The position numbers and the translations under genes were made by a program. Positions 47,555-58,799 of a stretch of 64,000 nt of DNA are shown piece after piece. Origin of the DNA: Notamacropus eugenii (Eukaryota > Chordata > Mammalia > Diprotodontia > Macropodidae). The DNA is taken from positions 183,545,522-183,609,521 of the forward strand of contig NC_092875.1 in NCBI RefSeq assembly GCF_028372415.1, read 5' to 3'. The notes under the pieces were generated by a model that had not been told where the DNA came from, ran no database searches, and saw only the letters and a list, made by a program, of their open reading frames with translations. The stretch's first letter is position 1. Each line of letters begins with the position of its first letter.

Positions 47555-48535
47555 GACCTACATATAACGGACAGCGGCTGTATCAAGATGTCTTAATTTT
47601 CAAGGTCTTCCAAAATAAAATCAGAGCTATGAATTTGTCCAGGAACTTCACTGAGCAAAAAATCCAGAGACTGTATAGAGCAAGGAAAGCTCCCAGAACC
47701 AGGAAACTATGGCATATCAAGAGGATTTGTAAAACTTGCTACAGGGAGTAAACACCTGGATAGTCTTAGAAGCCAAGAGAGATACAAAGGCAGAATCTGG
47801 TAAGTTTTGGACATTGTAAGGGATAAGGTAGACATATAAGTTGAGGGTGTGTTTCTTGGAGGTATTCCTTACAGAGATGGATACGGGAAATAGATTTATA
47901 GAAGTGATATTTTATTCTTAGATACAAGAAGGGGGAGGGTGGTTGTATTTAAGGATCAAAAATCTGACATTGGAAATATTTTGTTGATGTTTCATGCTTT
48001 GATTTAGATGACAGGAAAGATAACTCTTGACCTCTAATATATCTCTCATTTGTTTATGATTCCTCAAATTCTACAATTAGACATTCATTACTTTAGTCTC
48101 TTTTAAAATATAGTTAGCTAACTCAAGGAGATATTATCTTAGTATAGCTTTTCACATATAGCTTAGTATGAATATATTAATGAAGTCCTTTCCGGGTCGT
48201 AAATATTAGTAAGAGCATGATGGTAGGGCCTAACTAAAGTAGTAAAGGACACCCTCTCCGCCTCCTCAAGAGGAGGTGATGGCCCTAAAATAAAATCTTT
48301 CTATTTAATAATTTTGCTTAGATTTCATTCTGCCTCTAGTGTGAGGACTGCCCTTCAGTACTAGATCAGTGAAGGCTAATTTGCTCTGCCTCCATGAGCT
48401 CCTGAGGCTGTGGATTTTGACCCTGTTAAAGTATATAACTCAAGATGAACAGAAGTATTTGTGATGAAAAAAATATTTTTTGGTTTCTTCAAGTCTTATC
48501 CAAGAGGGCACAGAATTAACATAGTGGAGTATCAA
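47555..48535. other. Unassigned intergenic sequence
   Basis: No recognised repeat or gene. CCTCCTCAAGAGGAGG at 48,261-48,276 is a perfect 16-base palindrome. Confidence 0.3.
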
Positions 48536-48539
48536 CCGC

Positions 48540-48757
48540 TTAAATCAACAAGTATTTATTAAGTGCCTATCCCAGGGTGGGGAACCTGTAGCTTGAGGTC
48601 ACATGTGGCCCTCTAGGCCCCCCTTAATAAAAAAGGATTTGTTCTGTGAAGTTTGGATTCAGTGAAAGGGCCACAGTTGAGGACGTAGAGGGCCACATGT
48701 GGCCTTAAGGTCACAGATTCCCCACCCTTGCCTATCCCCTCTGTCACTATGCCAGGA
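48540..48757 (-). mobile_element. Antisense L2 tail carrying a hAT insertion
   Basis: CAACAAGTATTTATTAAGTG before the insertion and CTATGCCAGGAT after it form the reversed L2 terminal pattern. Confidence 0.55.
48573..48729. mobile_element. hAT-Charlie-type MITE with exact 8-base target duplication
   Basis: The ends are CAGGGTGGGGAACCTGTAGC and GGTCACAGATTCCCCACCCT (final G changed to T). Inside, GTCACATGTGGCCCTCTAGG and AGAGGGCCACATGTGGCCTT show that the element is largely self-complementary. GCCTATCC occurs at both 48,565-48,572 and 48,730-48,737. Confidence 0.85.
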
Positions 48758-48980
48758 TCATAGGACTTAGAGCTGGAAAGGGCCTTAGACATCATCTAGT
48801 TACAGGTTCACAGATCCAGAGACCATTGACTCCAAACCTTCATGTGTCTAGATAAGAAAATGAAGGATGCCCAAGTAGGTTGTGATTTGTCCAAGGTCAT
48901 ACTAATAGTAAGTAATCAGAGTTAGCATTTGAAACCATGTCCCCCATAAGTCTCCCTTCCACTCTGCCACACTGCCTTCT
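48758..48980 (-). mobile_element. MIR-type SINE
   Basis: GGATCATAGGACTTAGAGCT, AGATAAGAAAATGAAGGATG and TTTGTCCAAGGTCATACTAA match antisense CORE-SINE order. Confidence 0.6.
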
Positions 48981-48999
48981 CATTTTTATAAATGAGGAA

Positions 49000-49730
49000 C
49001 CTGAGGTCAGGAGAGATCTTTGTTCAAGTTATAAGAGACAGAAAGTGGCAGAACTGAAATCTGAGTCCATGTATAATTATTATTCAAAAATTCTTATCCA
49101 CAGCAATTTGCTACAAATAAAATCTTCCTCCCTTTCTTTTCTCATCAACTTCTGCCAAGCCAATTTTTTTTTTGTTCCAAATATACATTCATAAACATTG
49201 AAGAATCCAGGCCTGGGAAAGGAAAGTTGACTGATATTGGAGGAGAGATGAAACCCTGGGTCTGGGATGACCCAGGGCAAGGATAAAAGGGAAAGGCAAG
49301 TAAGAAGTAGGTGGAAAAATATCAAGAGAGGGGGGTGGTTGGCTATGTAAGTGGATGAAAGGGAACTTGGTAGCTTGGAGAAGGGCTAGGAAAAGCAATA
49401 AGACCTCTGAAAATCAGATGGATGGTGTTTATAGGAGAAAAAAACAATTGGAGCTTAGGGAGATGAGTAAAATTCTTGGGGGAGTAACTGGAAAAAAGAG
49501 AGGATAAAATCTGGAAAAGCAAAAGTAATTGGGGTTTGTACCAGGGCTATTGATAGTGATTTGAGGCAGCCAGAGCTATAACTAAGTCAGAGCACTCAGT
49601 GCTTTGTCATGGGTCTGACATGGAGGATGGGGGACACATCATATCTGTATCATTCCTTCAGTTCACATCATGTACTACACTCCTTCAGTCTCTGCCAGCT
49701 CTGGATATCACACTCAGGTGTTATGGGAAG
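49000..49730. other. Unassigned intergenic sequence
   Basis: Purine-rich, with no gene or clear repeat. Confidence 0.3.
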
Positions 49731-49734
49731 CAGT

Positions 49735-49905
49735 GTGGAATAGTAGAAAGAATACTGGATTTTTAGTCAACAGACCTGGGTTTAAATCTAGTTTCAGCTA
49801 CTTGTTAACTTCATATAATTGGTAAATTGAGTAATTTTGTAGATCTTGGTTTCTTTACCCATAAAATGGAGGGAGCAGGATGGTTATACTACTCTACTAC
49901 TAAGT
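49735..49905 (+). mobile_element. MIR-type SINE
   Basis: GAATAGTAGAAAGAATACTG, CAGACCTGGGTTTAAATCTA and GTTTCTTTACCCATAAAATG are in MIR order. Confidence 0.65.
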
Positions 49906-50099
49906 CTATGAATGATTCCTGTCATTCACAGTGTACCTCTCTAGTCATTGGTCCTATCCCATCTCCCTTCAACATTGTCCCCCTATCTTCTGCCTCTCAC
50001 TCTTTATCTTTTCCCAGTAGTTGGGCTAGAGACCAGAGTGTGAGAAATACACTAAGCTTTTTCCTAGTATAACTTGTCTTCTGTGGACACTCCCCCCAC

Positions 50100-50617
50100 C
50101 CCAGCTGAATCAATCAATCACTAAACATTACTTAAGTGTTTTTTACATGCCAGGCATTAGGCTAAGAGCTGAGGATACAAAGAAAAAGCAGAACCAGATC
50201 CAGCCCTCAAGGAACTTCCACACAACACAGATATGTATACATATATGCATATTATATTCAAAGTTAACACAAGGTAGTTTTTAGGAAGTATAGTAGATAG
50301 AGTACTGGACTTGCAATCAGGAAGACTCATCTTCATGAGTTCAGATGCACCTTCAAACATTTAGTAGTTGTGTGACTCTGGGCAAGTCAACATTGTTTCC
50401 CTCAGTTTCTTCATCTGTAAAATGAGGTGGAGAAGGAAATGGCAAACCAGTCCAGTATGTTTGCCAAGAAAACCCTAAAAGAGGGTCATGAAAAGTCAGA
50501 TATGAATGAAAACAATTGAACTTTTAGGAGGCATTGAAGTAGCAAATAGTTAGGGCCTGGAAAGGCTTCATGCACATGATAGCACCTGAGATGAGTCTTA
50601 AAGTAAGTCAGGGATTT

Positions 50618-50658
<41 letters not shown>

Positions 50659-50875
50659 ATTCTAGGCACAGGGAACAGCCTGGGCAAGAGACCCATGAAG
50701 GGGAGATCTATCATGTCACATGGAATAAACAACAGGTAAGACAGTAGTGCTGAATCAGAATATGATGAGAGGAGTAGCATGTAAGAAAATTGGAATGGTA
50801 AGAAGATCCCAGGTTGTGAATGGTCATAAATGCCAAACAAAGAAATTTGTTTTTGATCCTAGAGGTAACCAGATC
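50100..50875 (-). mobile_element. Antisense L2 LINE 3' part, split by a MAR1-like SINE
   Basis: AATCAATCAATCACTAAACA starts the reversed tail. CCTGGAAAGGCTTCATGCAC, GCATTCTAGGCACAGGGAAC and ATGCCAAACAAAGAAATTTG continue the reversed L2 body after the SINE. A (GA)n run occupies 50,620-50,657. Confidence 0.65.
50287..50521 (+). mobile_element. MAR1-like CORE-SINE with RTE/BovB-type tail
   Basis: AGTATAGTAGATAGAGTACT, GTGTGACTCTGGGCAAGTCA, AGTTTCTTCATCTGTAAAAT and GGGTCATGAAAAGTCAGATA are present. TTTTAGGAA (50,279-50,287) and TTTTAGGAG (50,522-50,530) look like a slightly diverged target duplication. Confidence 0.8.
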
Positions 50876-51835
50876 CAGTCAGTCAACAAGGATTTATAAA
50901 GGACTCACTACTGGGGATACAAAGAAAGGCAAAAACACAGTACTTGCCCTTAAGAGGTCAGATTCTTATGGGGGAAACATATAAATAACTAGGTCCACAC
51001 GAGACATATACTGAATAGATGGAAGGATGTTGTTGTTTGTCCTTTAGTTTTTGAAGAGGACTATGACATCAGGAAGGTGAAGCCATGACTTGCAAGTATA
51101 TTGGATTTAAGTGAGGGAGGAAGGGCTGGGCAAAGTCACAAGTTTAACTTTCTCTTCCAGAGTCGTCTGGGCTCAGTGGCAAGACATGGATCAGGACAAC
51201 TTGGATATCATCCCAGATGTAGGGGGAGACCTTAGCCTTTTTAAGCTAAAGTCTTTAAGAATTATTTAGTTGGCTAGCCTTACAGCAGCATTTAGTAAAG
51301 GGTATTTATTAGGGCAGCTAGGTGGAATAGTGGATAAAGCCAGGTGTGGTCAGGAAGGCTCGTCTTTGTGAGTTCAAATTCAGCTTGAGATACTTGTTAG
51401 TTGGGTGATGTGGGAAAGTTGCTTAACCCTATTGGCCTCAATTCCTCATCTGTAAAATTAGCTCTAGAAGAAAATGGTAGATAAAAGGTAATCTACGAGG
51501 TAAGGACCTGGAAAAGCCTCTTACAGAAGGTGAGGCTTGAGCTGAGTCGAAGGAAACCATGAAAACCAGGAGAGATGTGTGAAGAGGTAGAAAGCTACAG
51601 GAATAGAGGACAGCCTGGGCAAATTTTTAAAGTTCAGGTATTATGTTTGAGGAATTGCAAGTAAGCCAGGGTAGCTGAATGGCAGAGCACTTGGATGGAA
51701 ATAACAGTGTAAGAAGATTAGAGAGGTAGGAAGGGTCCACACTGTAAATAATTTTAAATGCCAGACGAAAGAATTGAGCTTTGATCCTGGAGGTAACCAG
51801 GAGTCATTGGTGTGTATCATCAAACCTTGGGTATG
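50876..51835 (-). mobile_element. Second antisense L2 LINE 3' part, split by a SINE composite
   Basis: GTCAGTCAACAAGGATTTAT begins a fresh reversed L2 tail where the previous copy ends. After the insertion at 51,027-51,477 it continues with ACCTGGAAAAGCCTCTTACA, GAATAGAGGACAGCCTGGGC and GATCCTGGAGGTAACCAGGA. The two tandem copies are collinear over most of their length. Confidence 0.65.
51027..51477 (+). mobile_element. SINE composite: RTE-SINE-like head plus MAR1-like CORE-SINE
   Basis: Part 1 (to about 51,265): TTGTTGTTTGTCCTTTAGTT, then AGTCGTCTGGGCTCAGTGGC and GCCTTTTTAAGCTAAAGTCT. Part 2 (from about 51,308): AGGGCAGCTAGGTGGAATAG, then ATTCCTCATCTGTAAAATTA, with its RTE tail missing. TAGATGGAAGG (51,016-51,026) and TAGATAAAAGG (51,478-51,488) may be one target duplication around both parts. 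Confidence 0.6.
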
Positions 51836-52084
51836 AGTTACTCGTTACCACTGTAAGATAGATCTTTGAATAAAGCAAGATCAAGGAGTGGCTCAGCACT
51901 ATTTAGAGGTGGATTATAGTTTATTCTGTTCATGGTCAGGTTATTACTAGAATTGAAAACACATCAAATCCTACAGCCCTTTAAGCAAAAATTGTTTATA
52001 CGAATTGAACCAGTAAAATGTCATCATATGATTTAGAGCTAGACAGTGGGAGCTTGAAAATCATCTTAGTCATCACTTAATGAT

Positions 52085-52410
52085 GCTGATCTCCTGGCTA
52101 TTTTACAAATAAGACCCTTCCTCTGAGCATTTTCTTTGGCTGTTCCCCATGTCTAAAATGCTTTCCCTCATTTCTACCCGTAAGACTCATCTAAAATCCT
52201 TAACTGTACAGGAAGCTTTTCTTAACCTCTCTTCATTCCAGTACCTTCCCTCTTATTTATTCCTATTTGTTCAGTATGTAGCTTGTTCAATATATATTTA
52301 TCTATTAATTCATTTTCTCCCATATTACATTGCCCTTGAGGGCAAAGACTGGCTTTTGTCCCTTTTTGTAACCCCACTGGGTGCTTAAAATTATTAAATG
52401 CCTATTGACT
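52085..52410 (+). mobile_element. L2 LINE 3' end
   Basis: GGAAGCTTTTCTTAACCTCT, TTGCCCTTGAGGGCAAAGAC and GGGTGCTTAAAATTATTAAA follow sense L2 3' order. Confidence 0.7.
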
Positions 52411-52414
52411 ATAT

Positions 52415-52545
52415 ATGGATAAGGAAACTGTGGTCCAATTATACAGGTAGTAAGTAGCAGAATCAAGACTTGAACCTTGGACTTTCAGTGACAAATCCAA
52501 TGCTTTACTAATTGTGAGACTAGATTACTGTATATGTAAAGATCT
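52415..52545 (-). mobile_element. MIR-type SINE fragment
   Basis: GGATAAGGAAACTGTGGTCC and CAAGACTTGAACCTTGGACT match antisense MIR. Confidence 0.55.
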
Positions 52546-52549
52546 CTCT

Positions 52550-53105
52550 TTCTGGACTTTTCAAATTTAAAAAAGTAGACAGGTAACTGTCTGGAGAGTC
52601 TTATATGGAATTCTGACAGAAAACACATGGATGGACTAGAATAAAGTTCCTCTTAGTCCTAAGATTTAATGATATAATTATAAAATTAAGGGTGCCAAGG
52701 CAAAGAAGAAAAGTCAGGATTAAACAAGCCAATTCAGACTCATTTAGAGCTATGAAATTTGGAATTATCTTAGACCTCTATCAGTATATGTGAAAAGTAA
52801 GTTAAAATCTTTTGCAAGTACCTGGCATGCCCTTTTCCAGGGTCTTTAGATCAGGGTGCCATCATATATTTAAAAAGTACTATTAGTGCCTTGGATTGCT
52901 GCACTTGATTTTTCTATACTGTAGTTTCTTGAATTATATTATTATAGTGGGTGGGCTATTTTAAATTTTTCCCTAATTTTTTTTCAGCATGTTACTTTTG
53001 GGTACTTTTAGTGAGGAATAATTGGTCTACCCTGTGGGTTATCATGTGTATTCTCTCTTAATTGCCCTATAGTATATGTTAAATATTTATGTGCACATGG
53101 CACCA
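52550..53105. other. Unassigned intergenic sequence
   Basis: No gene or clear repeat. Confidence 0.3.
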
Positions 53106-53109
53106 AAAT

Positions 53110-53240
53110 CATAGGCTCATAAGATTTGGAGTCAGAAGGGATGTTAATCTAAACCCTTCTCATTTTATAGATGAGGAAACAGAGGTCCAAAGAGGTGAAA
53201 TATCTTGAACCCAGGCCTTCTTAACTCCAAATTCAGTTTA
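53110..53240 (-). mobile_element. MIR-type SINE fragment
   Basis: CTCATTTTATAGATGAGGAA, ACAGAGGTCCAAAGAGGTGA and GAACCCAGGCCTTC match antisense MIR. Confidence 0.65.
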
Positions 53241-53484
53241 TGCTGGTAGGTACTAGGGAAGGAAGGAAGATATACAAAGGAGTGAATGATTTTCGTTATA
53301 CATCAGTTTGACGATATTATTCTCTTGACCAGAAGAAGCGCACAGTAATTTTCAGTAGCTCCTCCTAATAAAGTCTTTTTATTTTAAACCAATGAGGAGG
53401 TAGGTGGTTGAAATGAAAGTCAGCCCATGCTTTTCCCATACCTTACTTGCTTTATAATCTTTACACACTGGTTTGGATATTCTA

Positions 53485-53880
53485 TTCTTGCCAGAAAAAC
53501 CTAGACAAATAATTCATTTGCTCCCACCTTCCAACCTTACTTAGCACATACCATTTCTCTTGCCTGGAATGCCGTGCATACATCTCTGCTAAATCAAAAA
53601 CTTTTCCTCCTTCAAAAAAACCCTCCCCTTGAAGTTTTCTTGGAGCACTTAGGTAAATACAACCATAGAAGAAACCTTGCAACATTCAAGCTACGTAGTG
53701 TATAATTTGATATGCTCATCTGCATATTTTAATGTCTTTTTCTACACATTTTCATCACCTTTCCCTAATTAGATTGCAAGCTCCCTAAGATCAGAGACTG
53801 TGTTATATTGTCTTTATATTCTCCATAGTGTTTAGCATGGTGTCTAGCACATGGGGGGATGCTCAATGTTAACTATAGGT
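53485..53880 (+). mobile_element. L2 LINE 3' end
   Basis: TTGCCTGGAATGCCGTGCAT, GATTGCAAGCTCCCTAAGAT and CATGGTGTCTAGCACATGGG follow sense L2 order. Confidence 0.65.
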
Positions 53881-54084
53881 CTTGAGATACTGTAAGAAAA
53901 ACATAAGTTATCATTGCTTTTATCAGTACTTACTGAAAACAATCTGTCTAAAAATACATACAAGTTTTGCTGACCCTGAGATTTAGCAAGGACAAATCTA
54001 AAAAAAAAAGTAGAATAGAAACTCCATATACAATTGGTGCTACAAGTGGAAGAGAACATCTCTAGTTATAGGATACCTCAGGAG

Positions 54085-54185
54085 ACATAGAATTCGAGGA
54101 TAGGAATAGGAAGGAAACTTAGGGCTATCCAGATCAATCCCCTCATTTTACAGATGACGAACTGAGGCCCAGATGATTTGACCTT
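54085..54185 (-). mobile_element. MIR-type SINE fragment
   Basis: CCTCATTTTACAGATGACGA followed by ACTGAGGCCCAGATGATTTG matches antisense MIR. Confidence 0.65.
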
Positions 54186-54566
54186 CAATGCAACTGAATA
54201 AAAGTAAATATTTAAAGCATTTTACAATGATGTTTTTATTGTATTCAGAAAAACATTTTTAAAATTGCCAAATTGTGTCTAAGGAGAAATAATAGTTATC
54301 TTTTAAAGTGAGATGTTAAAAAAACAAAATTTTAGAGAATATACATCAAGATATTCAAATTTGGGGATGGAGATCGAACATATTTACGATTTAGTATGCC
54401 TTTTCTGTGTCTAAACTAAAAAAAAAAAATCTGATCTAATCATCCTATACTGTAAGAAGGGGGATTTAAATTTATCTATACTTAGACAACAAAGGCAAGT
54501 TCATGCTAATGTTCTCTCTGCTGCTTCCGAAGGATTCCTTTACCATTACCCACCTGCTTCTCTCAG

Positions 54567-54850
54567 TATAAAAGCACATAAATTAATAAATATATGTGCA
54601 GCATTCAGAGACAGAGAGCTGAAGTTATACAATGTAGGCGGTGCGATAGATAGCATCAAAGTCCCAGGCATGGGCCAGAAAAGGGGGGAGCTGAGGCAGC
54701 GGAGGGAAAGAAGCACCTCCCCTTTGCATTTCCTCTCACGCCCACTTTCAACCTACTAGGCTTTTGGTTTCTGCATTTGTTGTTTTTAAAATTAAAAGTT
54801 AAACCCAGGAACCTTTAGCTATGACTTTTGAATTGCACTTTGGGTAAGTT
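54567..54850 (+). promoter_or_regulatory. Candidate upstream TATA promoter and alternative first exon
   Basis: TCTCAGTATAAAAGCAC puts a TATA box at 54,567-54,574, predicting a start near 54,598. A consensus U1-type donor TGG|GTAAGT begins at 54,844. The putative exon (about 54,598-54,843) would splice to the start-codon exon at 62,422. Surroundings are repeat-poor and CpG rises just downstream (about 54,940-55,180). This is inference from motifs, with no transcript evidence. Confidence 0.35.
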
Positions 54851-54939
54851 TTTTCTTTACTCTCTTTCTGACGTTTTGCTTTGAAAAAGCTGTAACATAT
54901 AGAAGAGTTGGCATGTTTTGTCAGTGAGTTGCGGAAAGG

Positions 54940-55180
54940 AGGAGAGGATTAAGCTGATGAACGGGAAAACCCAGAGCTGGGGGAAGGAGGAGGGGACACG
55001 GCATGTGTGACCCGCCAGCGGCAGCGAGCAGGAACCTCCGGGATCTCCGTGTCAGCAGCCCTGCAAGCCCTAGCTCCGCTCAGTGGGCTGAGAGCTTCTG
55101 AGCTGGAGGGGCCGCTGCAGGGGAAATGCGAGTCTCCTTTTTTCGCGTTAAACTCGGAGATCCGTAGTTAGGGTGGCGAG
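54940..55180. promoter_or_regulatory. Small CpG-enriched patch
   Basis: Many CpG dinucleotides cluster here (CGCCAGCGGCAGCGAGC, TTTTTTCGCGTTAAACTCGG) against a CpG-poor background, consistent with an unmethylated regulatory element upstream of the main island. Confidence 0.45.
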
Positions 55181-55184
55181 TTAG

Positions 55185-57475
55185 GGGGAGGGTTTAGGAG
55201 GGTGCAGTTTAAAGAGAAAGATGGGGTCATGCCTGGAACTGTTCTGTTTCACTTTTCTTACGGAAAGTAAATTATAGAAATGATAACAACTTAATTTATA
55301 ATCTCGGGCCTCCCCCTTCGCTGCCCTTCTTCCCCATCCCCCTTCTCCCGGGGAGGGGGCAGTTTGATTACTCTGCTTTTAGGAACGGTGGTGAATAAGC
55401 TAACTCTTTCCTTTTGGCTGGGGGAGTGCGGGGGAGGGAGAGGTATGAACTGTATGAACGTTCTCCCCCTTCCCCGCCCCCCCAGCATTGTGTCTGTTTC
55501 TGATGGTGAAATGTCGTCGTTAAGGAGGCCAACCGCACCTTCCCTTCCAGTCGCTAATGAAAAATTAAGAAAATTTCCATGTTTGGTCTGTATGCTGTAA
55601 AGTTTGAGGAAAATGTTTGGCTCGTTTTGTGGCAAAAGAAACACAAAAAACAAAAAAACCCCAAAACAAACAAACCAAAAAAACCAACAACCAGTTTAAT
55701 GCCTATTTAATTGGCTTTTCTTGCTCTCAGATTACTGTTAAAATTAAACAGTAAAATTAAACAGAAAATATTGACTTTTTTTCACACATAAGTAACCCGA
55801 GAAAGGTAAACTCAAGTCAGATATATATGTACATATACATCTGTAAGCCAATAATAGCAGAATAAATTGTGCATTACCCCCAAAACTGCGTGGTGCTCTA
55901 AGAAAATTGTAGTTATTACAAGCAATCTGTTACAGACTTAAATGTTAATTTTTAATGCAATTCAAAATTGCAAGTTTGAATCACTGAATGAGTTAAATTT
56001 TCTTAGGAAGTCGAAATAACCCACCGAGTAGTCCTGTTGAATGTGTATATCTAGTCTATGATGACTGTCGTTATTTTAATTTTGTGTTTAAAATGTGATG
56101 ACACAAAGCAGAATCAATGTTTCTATTTTCTGTTTTGGTTCATTGCAAATTGTTTTAATAATTAAAAAAGAATGCTCTTTGGAACTTTCAGATTATTCAT
56201 TTTGGTAGGTATCTGCCTACTATTGTTACTGTATCCTATTCAACTCCATTTTGTTTCATTTAAAGATGGATTCATACACATGTATGAATGAGATAGTGAT
56301 ATATGTAGCATCCAGAGACAAATACTGTTACAAGGAAACGCCTTACTAGTTTGTACATTTAAAATGTGTATAATTATTGAAATGAGTGTTGGTTTTCACC
56401 TACTTCTAAATTCTTGTGTTAAAATAGTGGTTTCTTCCCCCTTCCCTTATGTATTCTGTTATTTATGCCTACTTGCTTACTTTTCTTGTTTATTTTACGT
56501 TTATGTTTTGTTTCTTTTGCTTTGAGCTTCTTTTTGGTCTCTGGAGCAGTTTTAGGTTTCACCTTTAGCAGAGAAAAAAGTCTGCACTAGGAAAGCTGCA
56601 GGGAACAAAATAATCCAAGCAAGTGTCCACAGATGGCACGCTTTAGAATTAAGTAGTGGATATCCTAACCCTTTTCATTTGGTTAATCTTGGATTTACTT
56701 TTTAATTGCAAAGAAGCCTCATCCAGCTCTTAGATACCTCAGGCTGCTCCTTTCTCACTTGTTAAGTTTGTGATGGCGGTATCTCTAGATCCAAATGTTT
56801 CATCCATCCATCGTTACCATCCCTGCCTCCTTGTATAATTGTGAAACATACTCAGAATCTTTGAAAATGATCCTTAAGACTTTCCTCGATTGTCCACTTC
56901 AGCTTTATTATACAGCTCAGTATTTTCCCGGCTGCAAGTTTTGCTCTACCTGTTTTTTTTTTTCTTTACTATTTTTCTATTTTTCTCAATCCTGAGCTGA
57001 AGTCAAACTCTGATCTAAATTCTTCTCTTCCGCCTCTTTTCCCTCCTTGTCAAGGCTGGATTTATTGCCCAGTCTTGCTTTTGGCCCCTAGAGAGCAGTT
57101 GTGACAGAGAAGTAGGCAGGTTGGGGTTAATCCCCCTTGATGCTTCAGCCCTGGGAACCACCAGCCAGCGCTTGGAGCGGGCCTCTGGAATAACCTTGGC
57201 TTTCCTCCCTTTTAATAGGAACATCCGCCACCACCAAAAGTGTGGTTTCATGGTTAATAATAATTCCCTTTCGTCTCTTCCACCCTCCTCTCTAGGTTTT
57301 TTTTTTAAAGTTGTTTTTCAAAGTTAATGAGTTTCAAGTTTCACAATGACTTTTCCCTTCCCTCTCCTCGTTGCTGAGGAAACCCCCTTGGGGTACCCCC
57401 TATTCCCTCCTTCCCCACCCCCTGTCGCTCTGCTCACCCTTACGCTCCTGCCCTACACCATCCCCCTCTCTCTCT
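55185..57475. other. Repeat-poor single-copy-looking flank of the promoter
   Basis: No SINE or LINE landmark was recognised over about 2.3 kb, in contrast to the preceding 54 kb. A GGGGAGGGGGC-type and CCCCGCCCCCC patch lies at 55,350-55,490. It may hold conserved regulatory sequence. Confidence 0.4.
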
Positions 57476-57500
57476 TCCCCTCCCTCATTCAACCCGGGAA

Positions 57501-57531
57501 GGGGGCGGGGCCGGGAGACCCCATGACGTCA
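57501..57531. promoter_or_regulatory. Sp1-type GC box next to a perfect CRE
   Basis: GGGGGCGGGGCC (57,501-57,512) lies 11 bases ahead of the palindrome TGACGTCA (57,524-57,531), the full cAMP-response element bound by CREB/ATF dimers. Confidence 0.7.
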
Positions 57532-58169
57532 CCCGCCCGGCCCACATCCTGCAATAGAAAGTAAAAAGACCTGGCAGCTCATACTGTTCCCGCCCCTTTC
57601 CCCTAAACCAACCGCCCTCATACCCGCGCGACCCTCTCGGCCCTGCCCCCGAAGCTGCCGTCGCCGCGTGACTTCACTCTGCTTCCCTCCCTCCCCTTCC
57701 CCCTGATCCCAGTGGACAGCCGGGGTGAACCGGCGACCTCCCTTTCCCTTTCCCCCTTCCCCCAACTCCCGCTTTCGCGGCGTCCCTCGTCTCTCCCCTG
57801 CCCCTCCTCCCCCCTGCTGAACTACGTGTTTCGTAGCCAGCGAAGGGAGCCACCGCCTCCTTCCGCCCCCCTCTCCTCCGGCCCCGGAGCGGAGAGGGGG
57901 AGGCGCCGCTTCCTGATCCCGCTGCCGGGGGGTGGGGGTGGGGAAGACCCCGTCCTCAAAGACCCCCTAGCCCCTTTACTGGGACGTGGTGCGGGTGTCC
58001 GACTTCAGCCTCCCCTCTTTCCTGTTCCAGACTCCCTGCGCATCGAGCCTCCACGGAATGGAGCTGTCTCCGCGCGGGGCACACAGCCCCGACAGTAGGG
58101 AGACTCTACTTCCCCCCTTCCCTCTCCCCCCAGGTCCTCGGCATGGCCCCGCCCCCTGGCAAGAGTTAG

Positions 58170-58174
58170 CCAAT
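58170..58174 (+). promoter_or_regulatory. CCAAT box
   Basis: GTTAGCCAATCATCGC matches the NF-Y site form (CCAATCA), in a GC-rich setting with a GC box about 20 bases upstream. Confidence 0.5.
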
Positions 58175-58799
58175 CATCGCATTCCCTCTTCCCCCCGGGG
58201 GAACCCCTGCCCGGGCGCCCCGCCCCGCAGCGGGAAAGCCTCCGGACCTTCCCCCGCCCCCGTCTGGAGCCGGCTCTCCTCCTCCGGCCCCTGAGGACAT
58301 TGAGCGTGTCCTCCCTCCCCGCCCCAGAGGAGAGAGGAGGTAACCTCTCCCTCCCTCGGAGAGCTCTCGCCCCGCCCCCATTCTTCGCACACCCACCTCG
58401 GCCGCCCGCCCCACCCCCCGGGGGTGGGGGCAGAGCTACCCCCAACCGCGTCCAGGCTTCCCTTTGGGGAAAGCGGATCGCACTCTCTCTGGGCTCTTCC
58501 CTTTCACCCCGAGTCGTGTCCGTGCGTCCGTCCCTCCGCCCCTGTATCACTTCCTGTGCAGCTAATCCCTCCAGGGTGGACAGCACCCGTTCCCCTCCCC
58601 CGGCGCTAAGGTCTATCCTTTCCCCGGGTATCTTCTTCCCTCCTCCTCTTTCCCCCCGGCCAGGTCCCCGCGACGATCCTGTTTAGTGTTGAGAAAAGAG
58701 AGAAAAATATTGGGCGCAGACCCCCTGCGAGGTCCTGTCCCCCAGTCTTCTCCCCCCCACCCCCCACGGGGCCGCTCCCCAGGGTTGATATTTCAGTGC

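Noticed and set aside
58005..58586. 193-codon minus-strand frame in the CpG island (longest frame in the window)
   Set aside because: It is very rich in Gly, Arg and Pro, as expected from GC-rich DNA lacking stop codons, and overlaps other frames on both strands. It has no domain and no splice context.
57712..58686. 128-codon plus-strand frames in the island
   Set aside because: The composition is Pro/Ser/Arg-rich low complexity and the frames overlap the promoter. There is no similarity to HIVEP1 or to any family I know.
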